DNA of 29,744 nucleotides, from the NCBI GenBank assembly GCA_910577825.1, contig CAJTOK010000025.1:1-29744 (forward strand), given 5' to 3'. This document shows, in pieces, positions 24,188 through 29,744 of this stretch (positions are counted from its first letter, which is position 1; every line of letters starts with the position of its first letter). The notes beneath the pieces were generated by a model. That model made no database searches. It was given only the letters and a program-made list of their open reading frames with translations, and was not told the DNA's origin. The translations under genes and the position numbers were made by a program. Source of the stretch: an uncultured Lachnospiraceae bacterium. Its GTDB lineage: Bacteria > Bacillota > Clostridia > Lachnospirales > Lachnospiraceae.

Positions 24188-25015
24188 ATGAAAAAACTTG
24201 GTTCAAGGCTTCTGGCCGGACCATACCTGGCCTGGATGGTTTTGTTTACCATTATCCCATTATGCCTTATTTTATATAACGCATTTACTAATACTGATGG
24301 CAATTTTACATTTAATAACATAACCGCTATAACTGATTATGTTAATGCAAAGCCATTATTTTTAAGTTTAAGCATGTCACTAATAGTTACATTAACATGT
24401 TTTTTGCTGTCATTCCCGCTTGCGCTGGTACTAAGCAAATATTCCAGGAATAAAAACAGCATTATAGTAATGGCATTTATACTGCCTATGTGGATGAACT
24501 TTATGCTGCGTACACTTGCATGGCGCCTTATCCTGCTTAATAACGGCTTCCTGAATAAAGGTCTTGGCATACTGGGTTTTGACCCTGTTTATCTTATGAA
24601 TACAAAGGCAGCAGTTATTTTAGGCACAGCATATGATTACTTCCCGTTTATGCTGCTTCCTATATACAATGCCCTTGTTAAAATTGACAAAGATGTTATA
24701 AATGCTGCAAAAGACTTAGGCGCAACAGGTTTTATTATATTAAAAAGGATTATGCTCCCTTTAAGCCTTCCTGGCATAATAAGCGGCATTACAATGGTTT
24801 TTGTGCCGTCAATGAGTGAATTTGTAATTGCAGACATGCTTGGTGGCAATAAAGTTTACCTTATAGGAAATGTTATAGAACAGGCTTTTAATTCCGGATA
24901 TGCAGATGTGCACCTGGGCTCCGGGCTTTCACTTTCACTTATGGTGCTTATAATTATAAGCATGGTGGTTTACAGATTATTTGACAAAGGGGAAGGAGGA
25001 CATGGAATATGGTAA
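24188..25015 (+). CDS. potB: Spermidine/putrescine ABC transporter permease PotB
   Basis: 275 residues with about six membrane helices and the EAA-type coupling loop (NAAKDLGATGFIILKRIMLP) that docks on PotA. Further PotB-like features are LPMWMNFMLRTLAWRLIL and the C-terminal FVPSMSEFVIADMLGG. Forms the membrane channel with PotC. AGGAGG at 24175-24180 overlaps the potA stop and gives seven bases to ATG 24188. The end overlaps the potC start by seven bases, so the two permeases are likely made in equal amounts. Confidence 0.95.
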   Translation: MKKLGSRLLAGPYLAWMVLFTIIPLCLILYNAFTNTDGNFTFNNITAITDYVNAKPLFLSLSMSLIVTLTCFLLSFPLALVLSKYSRNKNSIIVMAFILPMWMNFMLRTLAWRLILLNNGFLNKGLGILGFDPVYLMNTKAAVILGTAYDYFPFMLLPIYNALVKIDKDVINAAKDLGATGFIILKRIMLPLSLPGIISGITMVFVPSMSEFVIADMLGGNKVYLIGNVIEQAFNSGYADVHLGSGLSLSLMVLIIISMVVYRLFDKGEGGHGIW

Positions 25016-25818
25016 AAAATATTAAAAAAACTGCTGAAAGAACCTACCTTATTTTAATACTGCTTCTTCTTTACATACCTATTGCCCTGTTAATAATATC
25101 TTCATTTAATGCCTCAGAACGTAATAAGGCAGTATGGGGAGGCTTTACCCTGAAAGCATATGGTGAGCTTATACAGGATGAAGTAGTTATGGGTGCACTT
25201 TATAATACACTGCTGCTTGCCGGCGGCGCTTCACTTATTGCCACGCTCCTTGGCACGCTTGTGTGTATAGGAATGATAAATATGAAGAAACGTTCCAAAT
25301 CAGTTATTATGGCAGTTACACAGATTCCGCTGCTTAACTCTGATATTGTAACAGGAATTGCCCTTATGCTGCTTTTTACAAGATTTGCAGACCTAAGCTT
25401 TGCAACCATGTTAATTGCACATGTCACATTTATTATACCTTATGTCGTACTAAGCGTTTATCCCAAGGTACTGCAAATAAACCAAAGCACATATGAAGCT
25501 GCACTTGACCTTGGCGCATCACATTTATATGCTATGTGGAAAGTAGTAATCCCAGATATAATGCCTGGTATTTTATCCGGCTTCCTGCTTGCATTTACAA
25601 TGTCGCTTGACGATTTTTCAGTAACATATTTCACAAAAGCACCCGGGCTTAATACAATGTCCACAATGATTAATGCAGAATACCGCAAAGGCATACAGAC
25701 AGAAATATATGCACTTTCAACTATTGTTTTTATTATTGTGCTTTTTGTGCTTTTTATAATTAACAGAAGAAGCGAAAAACTATATAAATTAAAAGAAGAA
25801 AGCGGGGTGGCTTTATAA
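25009..25818 (+). CDS. potC: Spermidine/putrescine ABC transporter permease PotC
   Basis: 269 residues with about six membrane helices. PotC-type features: the N-terminal YLILILLLLYIPIALLI helix, SSFNASE, the EAA loop ALDLGASHLYAMWKVVIPDI, and the later SLDDFSVTYFTKAPG, typical of PotC where a conserved DDF motif occurs. AAGGAGG lies before ATG 25009, within potB. Its TAA stop shares an A with the ATG of potD (TAATG), so translation of the binding protein is coupled. Confidence 0.95.
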   Translation: MVKNIKKTAERTYLILILLLLYIPIALLIISSFNASERNKAVWGGFTLKAYGELIQDEVVMGALYNTLLLAGGASLIATLLGTLVCIGMINMKKRSKSVIMAVTQIPLLNSDIVTGIALMLLFTRFADLSFATMLIAHVTFIIPYVVLSVYPKVLQINQSTYEAALDLGASHLYAMWKVVIPDIMPGILSGFLLAFTMSLDDFSVTYFTKAPGLNTMSTMINAEYRKGIQTEIYALSTIVFIIVLFVLFIINRRSEKLYKLKEESGVAL

Positions 25819-26888
25819 TGCAAAAATACACTTTAAAGTTTAAGGCTGTTTCTGTATTAACCACTGCTGCCCTGCTCCTTGCATCCTGTGGCCAGGACAC
25901 AGAAAAAAATGCCAGCAGGCAGATTGTTGTATTTAATTATGGTGACTATATAGACAGAAGCGTACTCGGGCAGTTTGAAAAAGAAACAGGCATTAAAGTT
26001 GTCTATGAAGAATTTCTTACACCTGAAGCCATGTATACAAAGTACAAGAATGGTACTGTAAAGTATGACTTAATATGCTGTTCTGATTATATGGTTGATA
26101 AAATGGTTAAAGAAAAAGAAGTAAAAGAAATTAACTATAATTCCATGGAACATATAGGAAATATTGGTGACACATACTGGCAGGTTTCTGAAAGCTTTGA
26201 TAAAGAGCATAAATACAATGTACCATATTTCTGGGGCACAGTAGGGATTTTATATAATACAGCAATGGTAGATAAAGCCCCGGAAAGCTGGAATGATTTA
26301 TGGGACAGCCAGTATAAAAATAATATAATTATGCAGAACAGTGTGCGTGACAGTTTTATACCGCCACTTATACTAGATGGATGTTCAATAAATACAACAG
26401 ATGAAACAAGTTTAAGGAAAGCACTTGAAGCACTGAAAAAACAAAAAAGCCTTGTACAGTCTTACCTTGTAGATGAAGTACGTGATGATATGGTAAATGA
26501 ACAGGCAGCAATGGCAGTTATTTACTCTGGTGAAGCAAGCCTTGCAAGTGAATATAATGAGGACCTTGAATATATAGTGCCAGAAGAAGGCTCTAATGTA
26601 TGGATGGACAGCTGGGTTATACCCACAGACGGAAGGAATTATGACGGTGCTGTAAAATTCCTCGACTTTTTGTGCAGGGAAGATATTGCAGAAAAGAATT
26701 TTGAATATGTATACTATTCAACACCAAATGAAGCAGTGCTTGATAACATTGACGAAGAAGAAAAAGAAGAAGATACAGCAATATTCCCTGATGACAATGT
26801 GCTTGACAGATGCGAAATGTTTACGTACCTGGGGCCAGAAGCAGAAGCATTATATAACAGGCTGTGGAAAGAACTTAAAGTATATTAG
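25818..26888 (+). CDS. potD: Spermidine/putrescine-binding lipoprotein PotD
   Basis: 356 residues. A lipoprotein signal peptide ends in LLASC with the lipid-anchored cysteine at residue 24, so the protein is tethered outside the membrane. The mature part matches the PotD/PotF type: VFNYGDYIDRSVLGQFEKETGIKV-like start, YDLICCSDYMVDKM, PYFWGTVGILYN, SWNDLWDSQY, and WVIPTDGRNYDGAVKFLDFL. An unusually acidic stretch (DEEEKEEDT) lies near the C-terminus. There is no strong ribosome binding site (GGGTGG only); expression probably relies on coupling to potC through TAATG. A long hairpin starts 32 bases after the stop. Confidence 0.95.
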   Translation: MQKYTLKFKAVSVLTTAALLLASCGQDTEKNASRQIVVFNYGDYIDRSVLGQFEKETGIKVVYEEFLTPEAMYTKYKNGTVKYDLICCSDYMVDKMVKEKEVKEINYNSMEHIGNIGDTYWQVSESFDKEHKYNVPYFWGTVGILYNTAMVDKAPESWNDLWDSQYKNNIIMQNSVRDSFIPPLILDGCSINTTDETSLRKALEALKKQKSLVQSYLVDEVRDDMVNEQAAMAVIYSGEASLASEYNEDLEYIVPEEGSNVWMDSWVIPTDGRNYDGAVKFLDFLCREDIAEKNFEYVYYSTPNEAVLDNIDEEEKEEDTAIFPDDNVLDRCEMFTYLGPEAEALYNRLWKELKVY

Positions 26889-26920
26889 GATAAAAAAATT
26901 GTGGAAAGGTTTAATTACGG

Positions 26921-27012
26921 GCTGGCAATTCCAATGTGTTCCATGAACAGCCCGCTTGCGCTTGAACGGCGCCAACAGCTGTTCATTGGAAGCACATTGG
27001 GAATTTGCCAGC
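26921..27012. repeat. 92-base bulged hairpin after potD
   Basis: The left arm (26921-26951, 31 bases, starting GCTGGCAATTCC) and right arm (26978-27012, 35 bases) are complementary along their whole length. The only interruptions are four single extra bases, all on the right arm. The 26-base loop contains CCG/CGG, which can pair, and GGCGCC. No T-run follows, so it is not a standard terminator, though it may end or stabilise the pot transcript. TAATTAC (26912-26918) and TAATTTAC (27013-27020) flank it, nearly a direct repeat. It could be a MITE-like insertion or a structured RNA. Confidence 0.75.
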
Positions 27013-27302
27013 TAATTTACTCTTTGCAGGATTTCTAATAAAAAACCAACAACGTTCTTATAAATACAGTAAAGTAAAAACCAATCAGAAACCAGCTGCT
27101 TTGTGTATGCCTATAATATATATCCCAGATTTGATTGAAAGAACAATTTTTTTAATTTCCACATTTTTACTATAAAAATATCTCCAAATAGTTCGGGAAA
27201 TAATTTCTATTTTAAAAAATATATACTGGGAAAAATGTATATTAAATTATAGCCTGTAAAGTTTTAGTTACAAAAATATGGAAAATCAAAGAATAATTAT
27301 AC

Positions 27303-27331
27303 TTGAACTTACACAGCAATTATGCTAAAAT
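27303..27331 (+). promoter_or_regulatory. Promoter of an orphan transcription unit
   Basis: TTGAAC (27303-27308) and TAAAAT (27326-27331) are 17 bases apart, the -10 extended by TGC. Transcription should begin near 27338. The stretch before it, 27021-27302, is AT-rich and I see no gene or further signal in it. Confidence 0.55.
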
Positions 27332-27337
27332 AAGAAT

Positions 27338-27493
27338 TGGGAAATCAAAATAATAATCGGTGTACCACCTGGCATTGCTGCAACAATACCAGGCAAGATA
27401 TGGTAGAAAGAGTACCACACATACAGGATTACCCTGCGATACACGCATTTTTATTATACATGATTTATTTTATTATTGCAATCATGTTTTTTT
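27338..27493 (+). ncRNA. Candidate small RNA or leader, unknown class
   Basis: A ~155-base stretch between a plausible promoter and a hairpin with seven T. Near its 5' end is CCTGG-c-ATTG (27368-27377) pairing with CAAT-a-CCAGG (27384-27393) around a six-base loop, nine pairs with one C-A mismatch. No convincing protein is encoded: a 69-codon frame from ATG 27400 has no good ribosome binding site and runs through two terminator-like hairpins. Just after the first hairpin lie AGGAGGA (27507-27513) and TTG codons. Function unknown. Confidence 0.35.
27458..27493 (+). terminator. AT-rich terminator with seven T
   Basis: ACATGATT (27458-27465) and AATCATGT (27480-27487) pair perfectly over eight bases around a 14-base loop, followed by T at 27487-27493. 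The stem is weak, so partial read-through or control is possible. Confidence 0.6.
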
Positions 27494-27542
27494 GTGTATT
27501 TATGCAGGAGGATTCTTTGTTTTGCAACCTTTTAATATATTC

Positions 27543-27580
27543 TAAGGTGCTGGTGTGGACGCATACCAGCACCTTATTTT
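27543..27580 (+). terminator. Strong terminator in a region without a gene
   Basis: TAAGGTGCTGGT (27543-27554) and ACCAGCACCTTA (27565-27576) form a perfect 12-base stem with a 10-base loop, followed by TTTT and a T-rich tail. No accepted gene lies upstream on this strand until potD, 650 bases away. Confidence 0.8.
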
Positions 27581-27652
27581 GGTTTCCCGCTAAAAGCAAT
27601 GGCAGATAAATTTTAAATCCAGATATTATTGCCAGCGCAGAATAGTGGGAAG

Positions 27653-27689
27653 CCGGAGAAAAAAGGTATTCAACCTTAACTCTCTCTGG
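27653..27689 (+). promoter_or_regulatory. Nested hairpin in the leader of the secreted-protein gene
   Basis: CCGGAGA (27653-27659) pairs with TCTCTGG (27683-27689) with one G-U pair, and encloses AAGGT/ACCTT (27663-27667, 27673-27677). It lies about 50 bases before the start codon. No clear promoter for the gene was found between 27580 and 27740, so transcription may come from further upstream. Confidence 0.35.
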
Positions 27690-27742
27690 TTTATTACAGT
27701 TAATCCAAACAAACAGAAAGAGATTAAAAAGGAGGCAAAACT

Positions 27743-29518
27743 ATGAAACAAAAAAAGAAATTAATAAGAAGAATAGCAGTATTTCTGGTAATTGCAATTA
27801 TGTTCGGAAGTGTGGGGAAATATAATTTCCAAAAAGCGAAGGCAGAAAATATTTTCATTCCACCTGTGGGAAGTGGAAAAGAAGCAGACTTATGGATTGC
27901 AACAGATAAGTACAATGGCAAAAAAGACGAAATAATAACACTTACATTTACATATACAGGTACAAAAAGAATTTCATATTTGGATTTTTGTATTGAATAT
28001 GACCATTCTCTGATTGAAGTGTATAAGGTTGAATCAATTAACAAAATTTATAATACATTAAATTATGAAAAAGAATATGACCGTATTCTCTTACAAACTC
28101 TTAATAACAAGTATTATATTTATGAGAATGAACAGTTTTTACACATACAATTCCGATGCCTAAAGGATATTGATAAAGAAAGTATAATAAAATTTAAACC
28201 GGTAGGCTTTGTTTTTCCTGATACTATTAGTAGTTATACATATGAAGAAGGTTATTCAGTCAGGCTTACACCAGAGTATGGTCTGAATATCACAGCAGAT
28301 AAAATTAGTAATATTAAAAAAGATGATATTATAAATTTTACATTTACATATAAAGGTACACGTCCTGCTCATATGTTTGAGATTTATATTTATTTTGATG
28401 AAGATTTGTTTTTTGTTGATAGTTATGAAGCAATTAATAAAAACTATAAAGATTTATTTTGGCTTGCCGATGCCCAACAATTAGATTTATGGCTTGCTGA
28501 TTATGGTCCTGATGAAAAACAATTTCTTTATGATAACGATAAGTTTTTAACATTGCAATTAAAGCGTAAAAAGGATATAACACATGAAAACTTAATATGT
28601 TTTCATGCTTTAAATTTTGTATTTCCAGATAGCAGTGTAGGCGGGCTTGATTTTGATTATTGTAATATATTTAACCTCTCTGGTACATCTGAACCTGCCC
28701 CGTCAAACCCACCTTTGCCAACAGATTCACCAGCCCCGTCTGTTTCACCTGTCCCGTCAGTTCCTACAGGGAGTGCTGTTGTCCCAGACTGCAGACACTT
28801 GTTTAATGACTATGATTACACAAGTCCTGTAAAGGGTTCACCTGTTATTCTTTATGGCAATGGGATTAATAAAAAGATTGATGGCAATGTTGTAAATAAT
28901 AAACAGTTTACTGCATATACTGATATCCTGCCATCTTATAATTATACGCTTAACAGCAAGGGCGTTGTAAAACCTTCTTCTGGCAAGGTTATTGCTGGTA
29001 TTACTTCTTCCAGTACAAAGCCTGTGGTGTCAAAGAATAAGATTGTTGACAGGGAGGCGGCAAAGATTGCGAAGGCAAGGATTAAAAACGGGCAGGTAAC
29101 TGTAACTGCCACTGGAAAGGAAAAGGGTCTTGTTTACCTGTGGATTATTGATACTGGAAAGAATGGTGCTTATGAGTGCTGTCCGGTAAATGTACTTATG
29201 GCACCTAAAAAGCTTGAAGTACAGAATACTTCAGGCAGTAAAATTAAAAACCCTTCTATAAGCGCAGGAGGTTCTCTGGATATATGCGTGGCTGGCATTG
29301 CACCGGGTGGCACAACGACAGATGATTGTACGTATACTGCTACTGTAGCGGATACTTCACAAAGTTATGTAAAAGTTACACCTGTACAAGGCAAAAACGG
29401 ACAGTTTAAAATTACAGCAACAGGACTGAAAAATAATAAAGATACAAAAGTTGCCATAATATTTACATGTAATGAAAACAAAAAGAAAATTAAACTTACA
29501 GCAACTATAAAAAAATAA
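27743..29518 (+). CDS. Secreted protein with two internal repeats and Pro/Ser linker
   Basis: 591 residues. A Sec signal peptide (basic start, hydrophobic core ~11-24) ends at KAKA before E35. Two related domains follow, ~48-161 and ~174-297. They share the pattern (I)-x-TFTY-x-GT (67-74 and 198-206), then E/D-x-x-IEYDHSLIEV-like strands, S-Y/I-x-x-IN-K, and a closing GFVFPD / NFVFPD. Length and strand pattern recall cohesin-like beta domains, a tentative comparison. A Pro/Ser linker (~314-345) leads to a C-terminal half with beta-rich, BIG-like segments (VTVTATGKEKG; FKITATGLKNN). No LPXTG anchor or membrane tail is seen, so it is probably released or held non-covalently. AAAGGAGG precedes ATG 27743. 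The 5' half is clearly AT-richer than the 3' half. Confidence 0.85.
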   Translation: MKQKKKLIRRIAVFLVIAIMFGSVGKYNFQKAKAENIFIPPVGSGKEADLWIATDKYNGKKDEIITLTFTYTGTKRISYLDFCIEYDHSLIEVYKVESINKIYNTLNYEKEYDRILLQTLNNKYYIYENEQFLHIQFRCLKDIDKESIIKFKPVGFVFPDTISSYTYEEGYSVRLTPEYGLNITADKISNIKKDDIINFTFTYKGTRPAHMFEIYIYFDEDLFFVDSYEAINKNYKDLFWLADAQQLDLWLADYGPDEKQFLYDNDKFLTLQLKRKKDITHENLICFHALNFVFPDSSVGGLDFDYCNIFNLSGTSEPAPSNPPLPTDSPAPSVSPVPSVPTGSAVVPDCRHLFNDYDYTSPVKGSPVILYGNGINKKIDGNVVNNKQFTAYTDILPSYNYTLNSKGVVKPSSGKVIAGITSSSTKPVVSKNKIVDREAAKIAKARIKNGQVTVTATGKEKGLVYLWIIDTGKNGAYECCPVNVLMAPKKLEVQNTSGSKIKNPSISAGGSLDICVAGIAPGGTTTDDCTYTATVADTSQSYVKVTPVQGKNGQFKITATGLKNNKDTKVAIIFTCNENKKKIKLTATIKK

Positions 29519-29619
29519 CTTTTTTAAAATTAAAAGCCGTATTTTATTTTTTAACTGAAACAAGACAATTAATAACTTTTATTTGCAACGAAAAATGGGA
29601 AAACCCAAACCTGTGAATA

Positions 29620-29648
29620 TTGTATTTCATATAATCTTATGTTATACT
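29620..29648 (+). promoter_or_regulatory. Promoter of the last, partial gene
   Basis: TTGTAT (29620-29625) and TATACT (29643-29648) are 17 bases apart, the -10 extended by TG. Transcription should begin near 29655, about 20 bases before TTG 29675. Confidence 0.65.
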
Positions 29649-29674
29649 TGGACTAATAAACAGGAGGATTTACT

Positions 29675-29744
29675 TTGGAAATTAAAAACAAAAAACAGTG
29701 GCATCCTGTATTCTGTACAGCTATGGAACTGGAGTTCCGTGAAG
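29675..29744 (+). CDS. Start of an unknown protein, cut by the window end
   Basis: The first 23 codons are visible, beginning TTG-GAA-ATT, with AGGAGGA (29662-29668) six bases upstream. The peptide begins MEIKNKKQWHPVFC and continues TAMELEFRE. The QWHP-x-FC start followed by an acidic strand reminds me of a clostridial family with a predicted PD-(D/E)XK nuclease-like fold (Rpn/transposase-associated). With so few residues this is only a suggestion. It has its own promoter and lies 156 bases after the secreted-protein gene. Confidence 0.65.
   Translation, partial: MEIKNKKQWHPVFCTAMELEFRE

Noticed and set aside
26921..27012. Integron attC site
   Set aside because: One-sided bulges are reminiscent, but the arms lack the terminal RYYYAAC/GTTRRRY core sites and no integrase gene or cassette array is present.
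27337..27609. A 90-codon frame with one possible membrane helix
   Set aside because: No ribosome binding site, low-complexity residues, and it runs through two terminator hairpins; kept only as a possible non-coding unit.

Overview
The window looks like chromosome of a low-GC Gram-positive anaerobe, most likely a clostridium of the Lachnospiraceae type. This is inferred from strong AGGAGG ribosome binding sites, many TTG starts, short-spaced operons, sigma-A-like promoters, a Cys-anchored lipoprotein and the families present. No rRNA, tRNA, CRISPR array or transposase gene was seen.

Layout. (1) 72-3603, plus strand: a membrane-bound chemoreceptor, a strong terminator, then a YtrA-type GntR repressor with an ABC exporter ATPase and permease. 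(2) 3620-15789: a large Ter-type stress island. A minus-strand operon reads yceG-like, telA, three terD genes, a Ca2+-type P-ATPase and a Cof-type HAD hydrolase. A divergent plus-strand gene encodes a citrate-lyase-like TIM-barrel enzyme. It converges on a minus-strand pair encoding PRTase-TRSP and StiP-PELOTA proteins. These are the families grouped by comparative genomics into Ter-linked stress/biosynthetic modules. No terC or ATP-grasp gene is present here. (3) 16036-18750: a beta-phosphoglucomutase-like HAD, an unknown six-helix membrane protein, and two small unknown proteins that share a C-terminal motif. (4) 18897-22887, minus strand: a cheW-chemoreceptor operon with a 170-nt leader, then a second chemoreceptor with its own promoter and terminator. 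(5) 23106-26888, plus strand: a complete potABCD polyamine transporter. (6) 26889-29744: an AT-rich accessory region. It holds a long bulged hairpin, an orphan promoter-terminator unit without a convincing gene, a secreted protein with two internal repeats, and the start of a gene cut by the window end.

Working together: the Ter island combines calcium-binding TerD proteins, a TelA coiled-coil partner and a Ca2+ pump with a predicted small-molecule or RNA-linked enzymatic module. It is split into three transcription units whose proposed promoters share the extended -10 element TGTTAYAAT. The three chemoreceptors and CheW are part of a motility or behaviour system whose CheA kinase must lie elsewhere. 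The most unusual non-coding signals are the 92-nt bulged hairpin at 26921-27012, the orphan RNA unit at 27303-27580, and the structured leader before cheW.
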